A stretch of 64,000 bases of DNA from Gammaproteobacteria bacterium (GCA_009837185.1 VXUA01000071.1:1-64000); one strand, 5' to 3'; shown: positions 7,095 through 16,735, numbered from the stretch's first letter. The notes: generated by a model not told the origin, from the letters alone. Numbers and translations are program-made.

Positions 7095-7553
7095 TTATTC
7101 TTGCCACTCCTGACTTCGATTAACGTCTTCCAACGTTGACTCAATCCACACAGATTCTTCGTCGCCAGTCTCCTTTTTCCAGAAAACTGCTTCGGTTTTA
7201 AGTAAGTCCATAATAAACTCGCACGCAGCAAAAGCGTCAGCACGATGTGCTGATGCCACTATTACCAATACGATTTGATCTTCAGGCTGTAATTCACCGA
7301 TTCGATGAATTACTATTACATCAAGCAACGACCATCGTTGTTGCGCTTTTGCTACGATACGATCGATACTTGCTTCAGTCATTCTAGGATAATGCTCTAG
7401 ATATAGGCTAGAAACTTTTCCTGTAGTAGATCGTTCCCGTACTAGGCCGATGAACGAGACGACTGCGCCTGCTTTCCCCCTCAGTCGTTCGCGACAAGCT
7501 TTCCACTCATCGTGTACCGAAAAGTCTTTTTCCTGAACACGGACGGAATGCAT
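7095..7553 (-). CDS. moaE: Molybdopterin synthase catalytic subunit MoaE
   Basis: 152 residues, the usual family length. MoaE forms the large subunit of molybdopterin synthase and transfers sulfur from the MoaD C terminus to precursor Z (cPMP). Visible signatures are G-A-V-V-S-F-I-G-L-V-R, Y-L-E-H-Y-P-R-M, the I-V-I-H-R-I-G-E-L strand, V-A-S-A-H-R-A-D-A-F and a late conserved K-T-E-A-V-F-W-K-K-E. It follows moaD by 3 nt and is the last gene of moaC-moaD-moaE. No moaA or moaB is in the window, so precursor Z synthesis must be completed elsewhere. Confidence 0.93.
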   Translation of the reverse strand: MHSVRVQEKDFSVHDEWKACRERLRGKAGAVVSFIGLVRERSTTGKVSSLYLEHYPRMTEASIDRIVAKAQQRWSLLDVIVIHRIGELQPEDQIVLVIVASAHRADAFAACEFIMDLLKTEAVFWKKETGDEESVWIESTLEDVNRSQEWQE

Positions 7554-7556
7554 GAT

Positions 7557-7823
7557 CTAGCCCCCGGTAATTGGTGGAAAGATAGCTATTTCATCGTCTT
7601 GTCTTATCACTTGATCAATCTCAGCCAGTTGCTGGTTTACCGCGACGCGTGCATGCTGGATATCTATCAAAGGATTATCTCTTCCGTAGGTGTCTTGAAT
7701 TTTTTTCAACAACACTTCTACCGTAGATTCGATCGGTACATTTAGACCAATCTGGGATGTTCCTAAAGACTCTTTCAGAGACGCGAAAAACTTGACCTGG
7801 ATGGTGATCGATCGAGTTGTCAT
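7557..7823 (-). CDS. moaD: Molybdopterin synthase sulfur carrier MoaD
   Basis: About 88 residues with a ubiquitin-like fold pattern and the essential C-terminal Gly-Gly (I-F-P-P-I-T-G-G) that is adenylated and thiocarboxylated. The ATG at 7823 overlaps the moaC stop as ATGA, which suggests coupled translation; a start three codons earlier is possible. It pairs with MoaE directly downstream. Confidence 0.92.
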   Translation of the reverse strand: MTTRSITIQVKFFASLKESLGTSQIGLNVPIESTVEVLLKKIQDTYGRDNPLIDIQHARVAVNQQLAEIDQVIRQDDEIAIFPPITGG

Positions 7824-8290
7824 CTCTGCCAATCACCAGACTTTCCACCTTGCTTGGAAATCAGAGCGATATTCTCGATCGTTACGCTTTTCTCGACCGC
7901 TTTCACCATGTCATAGATTGTCAGACTAGCTACACTCACCGCGGTTAACACTTCCATCTCTACACCCGTCTGTGCTCGCACCTGACAACTCGCTCGAACT
8001 TGAAGACAATTGGAGTGTAGTCGCGTGAAGGATATTTCGACGTTTGTGAGCGGAATTGGATGACAAAGTGGAATAAGTTCGCTTGTTCGTTTACAAGCTT
8101 GAATACCGGCAATCCTAGCTGTTGAAAAAACTTCGCCTTTAGGGACGTTACCAGACATCACCAAATCTAGTGTTTCTGGCTGCATAATGATTCGAGCTTC
8201 AGCTTCGGCAGTCCGATGCGTCGATTGTTTTTCGGTTATATCTACCATTTTCGCCTCACCCGAACCAGTTAAATGAGACAGCTTTGACAC
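7820..8290 (-). CDS. moaC: Cyclic pyranopterin monophosphate synthase MoaC
   Basis: 156 residues. MoaC converts the MoaA product into cPMP. Diagnostic motifs are the N-terminal L-S-H-L-x-G-S-G-E-A-x-M-V-D-I, K-G-E-V-F-S-T-A-R-I-A-G-I-Q-A, L-I-P-L-C-H-P-I-P-L, T-G-V-E-M-E-V-L-T-A and the C-terminal S-K-Q-G-G-K-S-G-D. It is first in the moaCDE operon. The 177-nt upstream gap to the lipoprotein gene would have to carry the promoter. Confidence 0.95.
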   Translation of the reverse strand: MSKLSHLTGSGEAKMVDITEKQSTHRTAEAEARIIMQPETLDLVMSGNVPKGEVFSTARIAGIQACKRTSELIPLCHPIPLTNVEISFTRLHSNCLQVRASCQVRAQTGVEMEVLTAVSVASLTIYDMVKAVEKSVTIENIALISKQGGKSGDWQR

Positions 8291-8467
8291 AACATTTTTT
8301 CCTGACTATTCACGGTTAACAATAATACACGTCACCGAATTACTTCTTTCGCAAGAACACATGGATCGCGACTGCAAGCAACGAAATAGGATGTCTTTGT
8401 AGTCCCCGTCAAAGATCAACAAGTGAACGCAGTGTCTGCGAATCTAATGTACGATATCCTAGACTTT

Positions 8468-9457
8468 TTAATCTTGCCCGAGAGCTCCAATCGCATCAAT
8501 GCTCTCGTAGAGATACGATTGCCTAACCACTTCTTCCTCACATTCGACATACGAGAATTTCGACTGTACAGTCAAATTTGGTCGAAACGTGAACCAGATT
8601 CGCCCTTTCATCGTCTGGTCCATACTAACTAGTACATTTCTATCACTAATCGCGTCATTTTCAAACTTATAAGTAATACTCAGTTCTCGAAGGCTAATTC
8701 CCCTGTATACCCTGACCGACTCTGGTAAATATAGTGTTAGCACAGTTACCCGTTTCGTCTCAAGATTTACAGTGAAATCGACTTTCAAATCGTCACGCTC
8801 AACGATATTGTCTTCCGCAACGCTGGCGATCAACAACCTCGATGGAAGGCCGGTATAGGTAGCCGTCGAATCGGAGCGGTCTTGGAGTTGAATCGTGCTC
8901 AGATCTATTGGTACTACTTTAGACAAGACTTGAGCCTCGCTGAATGGATAGGGATATTCCGAAACAAAGGAAAACTGTTTTTTCCACCCATGCCGAAGCT
9001 GCTCATCATCTTGAGATTCCGATAAGTCCTTATATCCAAGTGTTGGGTGATACCGTGCATTCCTGTCGAGAGCCCGTCTCACGAGAAACGCTCGGAGCTT
9101 GGCACGAGTAGTTTCGTCGATAACGCACGAATGATGAACCTCCACGCCACTATAGCGCAATGCGTCGTCTAATAGGTCTTGGTCTTCTCGAGCCAAGTGA
9201 TCCAAGCTAAATTCCTTCTCGGCTATGGATCGAAGAGTCGCCTTTTGCTGTTCGTTCGCACGATGAAACGTAGATGGTTCGTTGAACGAAAACGATTTTT
9301 GAACACTCTTCACGTAATTAAAGTTTACGGTCGTTTGCGCACAGGAAACAACCATCAGACTAAGTATTGAAACACTCAGCAAGACTACAAAACCGGAACG
9401 ACCAACTGCCAATTCATCGTCGTTCAGACAGCGTACGTTTGTTTTTCGTCTGACCAT
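8468..9457 (-). CDS. Lipoprotein of unknown function
   Basis: 329 residues. After a charged n-region, a hydrophobic stretch (about 22-38) ends in V-V-S-C at Cys39, a plausible lipobox, so the mature protein should be membrane anchored in the envelope. The n-region is long, so an internal start is possible. The remainder is soluble with mixed alpha/beta character. A late section rich in beta-strand patterns (after about residue 220) ends in an acidic tail. Two more Cys (in H-H-S-C and V-E-C) occur in the mature part. No family recognised. It faces the moa operon on the same strand, but nothing ties it to molybdenum cofactor. Confidence 0.65.
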   Translation of the reverse strand: MVRRKTNVRCLNDDELAVGRSGFVVLLSVSILSLMVVSCAQTTVNFNYVKSVQKSFSFNEPSTFHRANEQQKATLRSIAEKEFSLDHLAREDQDLLDDALRYSGVEVHHSCVIDETTRAKLRAFLVRRALDRNARYHPTLGYKDLSESQDDEQLRHGWKKQFSFVSEYPYPFSEAQVLSKVVPIDLSTIQLQDRSDSTATYTGLPSRLLIASVAEDNIVERDDLKVDFTVNLETKRVTVLTLYLPESVRVYRGISLRELSITYKFENDAISDRNVLVSMDQTMKGRIWFTFRPNLTVQSKFSYVECEEEVVRQSYLYESIDAIGALGQD

Positions 9458-9826
9458 CCTCAGTTTAGTCTCCTATTTCGAGCACAGTTGTCGTAAAAAT
9501 AAGGTCACTAATGTACCATTGGCTCAATTCCCATCATATTCTAGCACAATACTCTGTACTTTATGAGCCCTTGGGTATTAACGATCACCGAGTGGGCTAT
9601 TGCTCCTATGACGGTTTATTTGTAATTCACTCTAGATTGCCATGTTGCTATACTTCAAACTTGCCATATTCTCTTCGTGTTGTACGTGAAAACTCAAGCT
9701 AGGTCGTGATTTGTTCGCAGGATGTGCTGTCATGCTACGTATATTAAGATTTCTCTGTGTTCTAGCACGACTCAGACCTACAAAATACAAGAACCTCTAC
9801 TAATCTAATTATTTAGCAATTATCCA
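9458..9826. other. Intergenic region between divergent genes
   Basis: About 370 bases between the lipoprotein gene (minus) and mnmA (plus). It is AT-rich before mnmA and should hold both divergent promoters. The one longer open frame inside (9511-9702, plus) has no ribosome site or protein character. I see no repeat or RNA gene. Confidence 0.4.
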
Positions 9827-10912
9827 ATGAGAAGGACAAGAGTCATACTCGGATTGTCCGGCGGTGTGGACTCTGCTGTGGCTGCGAAGCTTCTACTTGA
9901 GCAAGGGTTTGAGGTGGTTGGAGTGTTCATGAAAAATTGGGACGAAGACGATGGGACCGAATATTGCACAGCGGAAACAGATTTCGCAGACGCTCATGCA
10001 ATTGCAGAAAAATTGAAATTCCCCTTAGAACAGATAAACTTCGCTCACGAATACTGGGAACGAGTATTCACTCAGTTTCTAAAACAGTACAACCATGGAT
10101 GGACGCCTAATCCCGACGTGTTGTGTAATCGGGAAATAAAATTTGGCTTGTTTCTCGAATACGCGAACGCTCAAGGAGTTGAACTAATCGCAACCGGCCA
10201 TTATGCGAGAGCTGAGACTCAAGACGGAAAATTTTCGTTGCACCGAGGCTCGGATTTGCAGAAGGATCAAACTTATTTCCTGAGTGGCGTACCTCGTTCA
10301 AAACTCTCTCGCTGTCTGTTTCCTCTTGCGGAGTTGACGAAAACAGAGGTTCGAAAAATCGCACAGGACATTGGGATTTCGGTGCACGACAAAAAAGATA
10401 GTACGGGTATTTGTTTCATTGGGGAACGCCGTTTTAAGGACTTTTTGGCGCGCTATGTCAAGCAAGAAAAAGGTGAGATAGTCGATACAAACAATCGGGT
10501 AGTGGGAGAGCATATCGGCCTCCCTTACTACACCCTTGGACAACGTACTGGAATGGGTATTGGTGGGCGACGCGAAGGTGTCGAAGCGCCGTGGTTTGTC
10601 ATGCAAAAGAACCAAAAAACAAATCAGATTGTCGTCACGCAGCATGACTCTGATTTGCTCAATGATGAGCTAGAAGCTGATAGTATGAACTGGTTAGTAG
10701 ACAAACCGCAAGAAATTGCGGAATGCGAAGCCATGGTACGTTATCGTCAATCTCCTCAGCCCTGCTTCATTACGTTCAAGGACAATCACGTTCATGTACG
10801 TTTCCTGTCGCCTCAACGAGCGATTACTCCCGGTCAATATGCAGTCTTCTATCAAGATACCCAATGTCTCGGATCCGCGCTAATTAATAAAGTATTTCCC
10901 TTTAATGACTAA
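9827..10912 (+). CDS. mnmA: tRNA 2-thiouridylase MnmA
   Basis: 361 residues. MnmA activates U34 of Lys, Glu and Gln tRNAs with ATP and inserts sulfur. The N-terminal PP-loop G-L-S-G-G-V-D-S is at residues 9-16. The first catalytic Cys is in N-P-D-V-L-C-N and the persulfide Cys is in S-T-G-I-C-F-I-G-E-R. It ends with the beta-barrel domain. purB starts within its 3' end (8-nt overlap). In E. coli hflD lies between these two genes and is absent here. Confidence 0.96.
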   Translation: MRRTRVILGLSGGVDSAVAAKLLLEQGFEVVGVFMKNWDEDDGTEYCTAETDFADAHAIAEKLKFPLEQINFAHEYWERVFTQFLKQYNHGWTPNPDVLCNREIKFGLFLEYANAQGVELIATGHYARAETQDGKFSLHRGSDLQKDQTYFLSGVPRSKLSRCLFPLAELTKTEVRKIAQDIGISVHDKKDSTGICFIGERRFKDFLARYVKQEKGEIVDTNNRVVGEHIGLPYYTLGQRTGMGIGGRREGVEAPWFVMQKNQKTNQIVVTQHDSDLLNDELEADSMNWLVDKPQEIAECEAMVRYRQSPQPCFITFKDNHVHVRFLSPQRAITPGQYAVFYQDTQCLGSALINKVFPFND

Positions 10913-12308
10913 AAGTTCTTTTGAATCATTGACTGCGATCGGTCCCTTAGACGGTCGTTATCGTGCAATCGGGGAACTATTGTCTCCCTACGCGAGCGAG
11001 TGGGCATTGATGCGCTACAGGGTAAGAGTTGAAGTAGCCTGGTTTTTGTACTTAAACTACCATACGAATATCCCCTCTTTCCCTCCCCTTAGCGAATCAA
11101 AAGTTAATCAGTGTCAGAAAATTTGGAAAGATTTTTCGATTGAGGATGGGCACACCATTCGAGAAATTGAGAATCGAACAAATCACGATGTCAAAGCAGT
11201 CGAACTTTTTCTACGAGAGAAATTTGTTGAACTTGAACTCGGTGATCAGCTGGAATGGATCCATTTCGCGTGTACGTCGGAAGACATTAACAACCTCGCA
11301 TACGCACTCATGATTCGAGATCTTCTAGATCAGGTATTAACTCCTCGCCTCGACGGACTTGTGAACGATCTCTTAGCGATGGCGGAACCCATTGTTGCCC
11401 TACCCATGCTTGCTCGGACACACGGACAACCGGCATCGCCGACAACTCTAGGAAAAGAGATAGTAGTGTTTGCCTCAAGGATGCACGATGTCGGAGAACG
11501 AATAAAAGGGACGGTAGTGAGAGGCAAAGTGAACGGTGCTGTCGGCAACTACAACGCACACACACTAGCACTTCCGAATCTAGACTGGCCTGAACTTGGC
11601 GAATCATTCGTGAAATCTCTCGGTTTAACGCCCAATCCAATCACAACTCAAATCGAGAGTCACGATTACTTAGCCCATTTCTTAAATGATCTCCAAGTTT
11701 TTAACGGTGTCTTGTTGGACTGTGTCCGAGACATGTGGAATTACATTGCGATTGGATATTTTCGACAGAAGCAGGTTTCAGGTGAAGTGGGTAGTTCAAC
11801 AATGCCACACAAGGTGAATCCAATTAACTTTGAAAATGCGGAAGGTAATCTTGGTATCGCGAACAGTCTTCAGACGCACTTGGCTCACAAGTTGTTGGTC
11901 TCTCGATGGCAGCGAGATCTCTCTGATTCAACGGTCTTGAGAAACCTTGGTGTTGCTGTCGGCCATACGGTGTTGAGTATAAATAGCACTTGTAAAGGAA
12001 TCTCAAAATTAGAACCGGATCAAGACAAGATCAAAACTGACTTAGATTCCTCTTGGGAAGTCCTTACCGAGGCTGTGCAGACTGTTATGCGGACACAAGA
12101 AATTTCCGATTCGTATGGAATCGTAAAACAGATTACACGTGGAAAACAGATGGATGATGAGCTCTACCTACAGCTATTATCTGATACGGGACTATCTGCT
12201 GAAAACCGTGCGAAGTTAGTGTCATTGCGACCGGATACCTATCTCGGTGTAGCTAAGGAACTCGCCTTACGCGAGATCGACCGTATCCGAAACGAGCGAC
12301 TCGATTGA
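10905..12308 (+). CDS. purB: Adenylosuccinate lyase
   Basis: 467 residues. It cleaves SAICAR and adenylosuccinate in purine synthesis, releasing fumarate. Family signature G-S-S-T-M-P-H-K-V-N-P-I-N-F-E-N is present with the flexible catalytic-serine loop. T-S-E-D-I-N-N and A-R-T-H-G-Q-P-A-S-P give the other active-site segments. Length and early motif I-G-P-L-D-G-R-Y match the gammaproteobacterial type. Start ATG overlaps mnmA by 8 nt; its stop overlaps the next gene's start by 4 nt, so mnmA-purB-GNAT appear co-transcribed. Confidence 0.96.
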   Translation: MTKSSFESLTAIGPLDGRYRAIGELLSPYASEWALMRYRVRVEVAWFLYLNYHTNIPSFPPLSESKVNQCQKIWKDFSIEDGHTIREIENRTNHDVKAVELFLREKFVELELGDQLEWIHFACTSEDINNLAYALMIRDLLDQVLTPRLDGLVNDLLAMAEPIVALPMLARTHGQPASPTTLGKEIVVFASRMHDVGERIKGTVVRGKVNGAVGNYNAHTLALPNLDWPELGESFVKSLGLTPNPITTQIESHDYLAHFLNDLQVFNGVLLDCVRDMWNYIAIGYFRQKQVSGEVGSSTMPHKVNPINFENAEGNLGIANSLQTHLAHKLLVSRWQRDLSDSTVLRNLGVAVGHTVLSINSTCKGISKLEPDQDKIKTDLDSSWEVLTEAVQTVMRTQEISDSYGIVKQITRGKQMDDELYLQLLSDTGLSAENRAKLVSLRPDTYLGVAKELALREIDRIRNERLD

Positions 12309-12739
12309 ATGAACCTAACGTACTAATACGCGAAGCTTCGTGGACTCACGACCGAGATTCGCTTTATAAAGTTCGGTTAGAAGTCTTTGTCCAAGAACAG
12401 CACGTTCCACAAGACTTGGAATTAGATGGACTTGATGCTACTGCAGTGCACTTTCTCGCGTTCATCGACGAAACACCGGTCGGTACGGCTCGACTCCTTC
12501 CAAGCGGTAAAATTGGCCGAATGGCTGTGCTAATCCCGTATCGAAATCAAGGAATCGGAGCGAAATTATTGCATGCTACACTCATACGTGCAAGGGAGTT
12601 AGGTTACTATCCTGTCTTCTTACACGCGCAGCTGAGTGCAGCGGACTTTTATCTTCGCCACGGCTTTCAACCGTATGGAGATGTATTTGAAGAAGCCGAT
12701 ATCGAGCACCAAGCAATGCGATACCAAGGTGTCGAATAG
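12305..12739 (+). CDS. GNAT-family N-acetyltransferase
   Basis: 144 residues with a single GNAT domain of the ElaA/YjcF-like type. F-V-Q-E-Q-x-V-P near the start and the L-D-G-L-D-x-x-A-V-H-F motif are typical of this group. The acetyl-CoA loop is R-N-Q-G-I-G-A-K-L-L. The C-terminal F-Y-L-R-H-G-F-x-P-Y-G-D fits the substrate lid. The substrate cannot be read from sequence. It overlaps the purB stop by 4 nt (ATGA), the last clear member of that operon. Confidence 0.85.
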   Translation: MNEPNVLIREASWTHDRDSLYKVRLEVFVQEQHVPQDLELDGLDATAVHFLAFIDETPVGTARLLPSGKIGRMAVLIPYRNQGIGAKLLHATLIRARELGYYPVFLHAQLSAADFYLRHGFQPYGDVFEEADIEHQAMRYQGVE

Positions 12740-12770
12740 ACATTCAGCTTGATTCAGTGAGTACAGTTAG

Positions 12771-14498
12771 TTGGCCAATCCCACAAACATAGAGTTCTAC
12801 GAAGAGTGGCGACTGACCTCGCCGATGGCAATTCTCTTTATTGCCATTCGTCGTTTTCGTCGCGTTGTTCGCAGTGTGATAGAAATCGTCTCTCTAGGTG
12901 GTTTGACTGTAGTGTTACTTAGGTTTCTTGATGTAGGGCTTGTAACTGCTATTCTGTACTACGCCGTGGCGGTATTGGCTTTTGTCGTGATTAGTGCGGT
13001 ACTATCCTTTCTAGTGCTTCGAGTAAAGATTTCTGAAGCTGGAATAGCAATGAAATCTGGGCTATTTCGTCGAACGCACAAAGTTGTTCTTTGGGAGAAA
13101 ATTCGGTCAATAAATTTGGAGTCTGGTCCGATCGAAAGAATTTTCAGGCTAGTCAGAGTCTCGGTAGATACAGCAAGTTCAATGGGATCTGAAATCGAGA
13201 TTCCAGCCTTACCGGTCTTTGTCGGTAACTACCTCAGATCGCACCTGCACGAGTCGAACGACGACAATGTCCAACAGGACACCGCTGAGCCGCTGGATAC
13301 GAAGACTCCTGATAAATCAGAAAATGATACGCTATATGCATTGCGTGGTAAGAACATGTTAATTGCCGCGATCTGTGCCAAAGGCATGATCTTCGCAACT
13401 ATTCTGGGCATGGGATTTGTGCTAGTCATTACATCTAATGCATACGTCATCTATTATCAGTTAAATCTCGCTGACGATAGTGAGCCCACAGATACGACGC
13501 TTCAGGAAGAAGTCCAAGATAAACTGAAAGAAGACTTGGAAACCAATTTAAACTTTTTCAATGCGCTTCAACAAGCATGGAAGTGGTCTGCTCAAGAGCG
13601 CGAAGAGAACAGAACTAAATCAACCACACAATTACTGCTTCCATTGATGCTTTTATTACTTGCTATGGTAGTAATTCTGATTCCAAGTTTGATAATAGGT
13701 TTTCTCATCAAAGCAGTGATCTTTTATGTCTCTCACAATAACTACAGACTTCGTCAAGAAGATTCCAGACTGATCAGTGAACGAGGATTGGTAACGCGCA
13801 AAACTACAACGGTGGAGATTCGCAAAGTTCAGATTTTGAGAATATATTTGACAGTGAGATCTAGATTGTTTCAGCGTTATGACGTAAAAGTACAACAATC
13901 AGACGAAGACGACACAGTCGGGACTGCTGTTGGAAACGCTACACATCAAATCGATATTCCGTGCGCGGATGCAGAAATCTGTCGCGAAATTGCGAGACAG
14001 ATCTTTCCAAAAGCAAATCACCACCTACCACTCGATCCGCGATCCGAGGAAATTCAACGCTTTTCTCCTACATATTTCTTTATTGGTCTCTTAGGAGTTG
14101 GCCCATTGATATCCGCATTATTGTGGGGTGAGTTGTGGTTTATCATGGGCGCACGCGCAGCAACTATTTGGTCACTCGTACTCATCCCTCTCGGAACACT
14201 GATCTGGTGGCAGTATTGGCGTCGCACAGGCTATGCGTTCTATGAAAATTTCATTTTGCTACGCAAAGGATTTGTCGGACATGACCTCCGAGTAATTCCG
14301 ATATCGAAGCTCCAAGAGGTGCGCATTTCCCAGTCAATCATTCAAAGACTTCGTAATCGGAGCACACTACAAATGTTCGCGCACTCGACTACTTATTCAA
14401 ACACTCTAAAAATACCGTTTATGAATCGACATTCCGCGGAACGAGTGCGAGACTATTTACTCTATCGAATCGAGTCGGGTAAGACTAGATGGTGTTGA
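12771..14498 (+). CDS. YdbT-type membrane protein with bacterial PH (bPH2) domains
   Basis: 575 residues from a TTG start, 31 nt after the GNAT stop. Hydrophobic pairs near 35-80, 210-235, 290-320 and 430-475 alternate with soluble blocks. The blocks show the bPH2 pattern: I-x-x-x-G-L-F-R-R-x-x-x-V-V-L-W-E-K-I-R-S-I, then E-R-G-L-V-T-R-K-T-T-T-V-E-I-R-K-V-Q, then L-L-R-K-G-F-V-G with V-I-P-I-S-K-L-Q-E-V-R. This three-domain layout matches E. coli YdbT and its relatives, whose role is poorly known. The usual small partner YdbS is not next to it. Start is uncertain (no strong ribosome site). Confidence 0.8.
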   Translation: MANPTNIEFYEEWRLTSPMAILFIAIRRFRRVVRSVIEIVSLGGLTVVLLRFLDVGLVTAILYYAVAVLAFVVISAVLSFLVLRVKISEAGIAMKSGLFRRTHKVVLWEKIRSINLESGPIERIFRLVRVSVDTASSMGSEIEIPALPVFVGNYLRSHLHESNDDNVQQDTAEPLDTKTPDKSENDTLYALRGKNMLIAAICAKGMIFATILGMGFVLVITSNAYVIYYQLNLADDSEPTDTTLQEEVQDKLKEDLETNLNFFNALQQAWKWSAQEREENRTKSTTQLLLPLMLLLLAMVVILIPSLIIGFLIKAVIFYVSHNNYRLRQEDSRLISERGLVTRKTTTVEIRKVQILRIYLTVRSRLFQRYDVKVQQSDEDDTVGTAVGNATHQIDIPCADAEICREIARQIFPKANHHLPLDPRSEEIQRFSPTYFFIGLLGVGPLISALLWGELWFIMGARAATIWSLVLIPLGTLIWWQYWRRTGYAFYENFILLRKGFVGHDLRVIPISKLQEVRISQSIIQRLRNRSTLQMFAHSTTYSNTLKIPFMNRHSAERVRDYLLYRIESGKTRWC

Positions 14499-14652
14499 AG
14501 TGAGAATTTAGTCTCTCAGATGTCATGCAACGCACATTAATAACACTACAGTTCCAAGGTTAATCTCACATCGGGCTCGACCAAAGGACTCGTACGCAAT
14601 CACAAAACAGAGGCACTGATTTGCCTCACACTAGATACGAACTTTCATTAAA

Positions 14653-15351
14653 TTAACAGGACTTGGTGAATCTCCTGGTCTTCGTACATCCCTTGGTCAT
14701 ATTTAAACTCGAGATTCTTCTACGACTGTGAGTAGCGTTCGAGAATGCGAGGTTTTCTTCGTAAGACTTTCGACGCTCCCGATCGATCTTGGGTAGCTCG
14801 TATGGCATTGCTTCAACATACGACTTCGCTCTAGGTTCTTTTAAGTTCGAAAACTGCTCATAGACTTTAGTTAACTCCCGCGCTACGTACGTTGGAAGTG
14901 GTGTTCTTCGAGAACGAAATTTACTAGCAAATTTCGCGCAGGGTGTCGATCTGTTCACATTGTCCAATAGGTCGAAGACGCTAGGAACATCAGATTGACA
15001 CTCATTGTTCATTAAGATTGGTGCAGACGTAAAGGTAAAAGGCATTTCTGGAGGCTGCCAAACTACTTCGCCACGATGTAGGTGGTAGCGTATGTCTACC
15101 CTCGGAGTGAGATAGACTAGTCTGATCTCCCCTCTTCCTCCCTGTACAAATGCAAGTCTACACCCTCTGAGCTCCTCTAGTTTTTTCAAACTCATCAGAT
15201 TGTGACTATGGCATCCCGTACAACCAAAACTACCAAATTCCCAATAGGGGTCAGCGCGGGACTCGTATGGATCTGTAGTGCAAGGTTGGCGAAGATAGAC
15301 CACGATTACAGTTGGATCAATCATGTCAGATATCTGGTTACTTGTCTCCAC
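14653..15351 (-). CDS. Cys/His-containing partner of Nmad3 protein
   Basis: 232 residues from ATG 15351; a second ATG ten codons on, before V-I-V-V-Y-L-R-Q-P, may be the true start. The centre of interest is W-E-F-G-S-F-G-C-T-G-C-H-S-H-N-L near residue 40, a C-x-x-C-H cluster that could bind metal. It is followed by L-A-F-V-Q-G-G-R-G and a beta-rich block ending in L-V-Y-L-T-P. The C terminus is basic and closes in Lys-Ser-Cys. It overlaps the Nmad3 gene by 14 nt, so the two are made together. I do not know the family's function; joint work on nucleic-acid or nucleotide modification is inferred from the partner only. Confidence 0.6.
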   Translation of the reverse strand: METSNQISDMIDPTVIVVYLRQPCTTDPYESRADPYWEFGSFGCTGCHSHNLMSLKKLEELRGCRLAFVQGGRGEIRLVYLTPRVDIRYHLHRGEVVWQPPEMPFTFTSAPILMNNECQSDVPSVFDLLDNVNRSTPCAKFASKFRSRRTPLPTYVARELTKVYEQFSNLKEPRAKSYVEAMPYELPKIDRERRKSYEENLAFSNATHSRRRISSLNMTKGCTKTRRFTKSC

Positions 15352-16075
15352 AAATCTGTTTTATAGTTCTGCCTAACCAACGGTTCGCTTCGGAGTTTTC
15401 AGTTATATCTGTTATGAATTCCTGTCCTCTCCCCACTACTTGAAGCGTGTCGTCGTCGCCCCATCGACTTTGTCTTCCGTGGTACGTGAGGCCAGCTTTT
15501 CTGAGCCACGAAGGAACTTTCCAAAGACTTATTTGTTCGCCGATTTTTGACAAGCGCAAAGAATTTTTGCTTGTCTTGGCGAACTTACCGGGTCCAAGGT
15601 AAATCGTATTGTTTGCATTCCACTCACCAATTGTGTGTGGATGTCGATTTTTGAAACCAGATGGTTGATCGCACAAAGTTGGGTGTGCTCCCAGATGTAC
15701 GACTTTGTCAATTCGCAAGAATCCAAATATTCGATGGTGTCTGTCCTTCCCGCTCAGGTCTGAAAATAGTCCAAAGAAGAGAAACACATCCCCAACTCCA
15801 ACACCGTTGTTTGCTAGATGACTCTGGGAGGCAGCGGTCTGTCCAAAAGCACATTTTTCTCCTTCAAACATTGGATCATGATGACACAAGCTAGCTGCGG
15901 TAAAACGGTTCTTCGTGATCCTACTGACAATGTCGCCCAATCCTAGTTGACCATAAGTCGTCTCAGAGCGATGGTTCGTGGGAATTGGAATGCTAATGGG
16001 TCGCCCATTCACTATGGGTGAAGGTACTCCTCCAGCAGCGCTATCGAAGCCTTTGCGGCTAAATATTACTTTCAC
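15338..16075 (-). CDS. Nmad3-like (nucleotide modification associated domain 3) protein
   Basis: 245 residues. The opening K-V-I-F-S-R-K-G-F-D-S-A-A-G-G-V-P-S-P-I is characteristic of the Nmad3 family as I know it; these proteins were named for association with DNA/nucleotide modification genes in phages and mobile elements. Other features are a C-H-H-D-P segment, F-L-F-F-G-L-F, and H-L-G-A-H-P-T. Enzymatic activity has not been established to my knowledge. The gene lies in an isolated two-gene unit flanked by gene-poor DNA (14499-14652 and 16076-16735), consistent with a mobile cassette. Confidence 0.7.
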   Translation of the reverse strand: MKVIFSRKGFDSAAGGVPSPIVNGRPISIPIPTNHRSETTYGQLGLGDIVSRITKNRFTAASLCHHDPMFEGEKCAFGQTAASQSHLANNGVGVGDVFLFFGLFSDLSGKDRHHRIFGFLRIDKVVHLGAHPTLCDQPSGFKNRHPHTIGEWNANNTIYLGPGKFAKTSKNSLRLSKIGEQISLWKVPSWLRKAGLTYHGRQSRWGDDDTLQVVGRGQEFITDITENSEANRWLGRTIKQICGDK

Positions 16076-16735
16076 TTACCCGGAATTTCCGCAAGCCGTA
16101 CTCCCACTCTTCCCTAGCTCACAAAATTTGTTCTGATACTAAGTGTGGATATGAATTTTCACCCCACGAAGTGTCGATGTGACCAAGTACGATGATGTAT
16201 TTGGCGGTCTGTGAGTAGATCTAGAATTATGAGCCTGACGCATGCACAAAGAACGTTTCGATCGATTCACAAAAAAAGCGACTGAGGTTACGGGGTATGC
16301 ACCACGAACACGAGACGTATGACGACTCGTCCCAGACGCTAAACCGTATTTTAGTGCATTTGAGTAGTACTGCTAAGTTGAGAATATCATTGTTTGGGTC
16401 GCCAAATAAGGGTATTAATGACGCCAAATTTAACTAACGAGTCACCACTCTCAACCACTTGGACAAATCAATTTGTAAGTTTAGCATGAGTATAGTCGAA
16501 TTAACACTCTTCAATTGACGCCTTTTTAGAGATGCACCACGTATAAAATCCTACAAACCGCAGGAGAACACCTTTGCTAGAACGAAAACGAAGTTCTCGC
16601 CGAGAATGTGTCAGCAATTCGATCTAACTTCGAATTTATCCAATACCTTGACGGTTAGCGCGAAGAGACTCCCGTTCAACGCAGTTATCAGTTTCCACGT
16701 CTCCATGTTCATTCAACCTCTCTAAGAAATCAGTT
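16076..16735. other. Long intergenic region
   Basis: 660 bases between the Nmad3 unit (minus) and the receptor gene (plus). A plus-strand frame is open from about 16213 to 16435, with an ATG at 16291 and a fairly protein-like reading, but it has no clear ribosome site, so I do not call it. TTGACG near 16525 and TATAAA near 16552 lie upstream of the receptor, although the spacing is longer than ideal. No repeat or structural RNA recognised. Confidence 0.4.

Noticed and set aside
7512..7745. 77-residue plus-strand frame across moaE/moaD
   Set aside because: Antisense to two certain genes and without start signals.
16227..16427. 66-residue minus-strand frame in the intergenic region
   Set aside because: No ribosome site or homology; a plus-strand frame over the same bases is as plausible, so neither is called.
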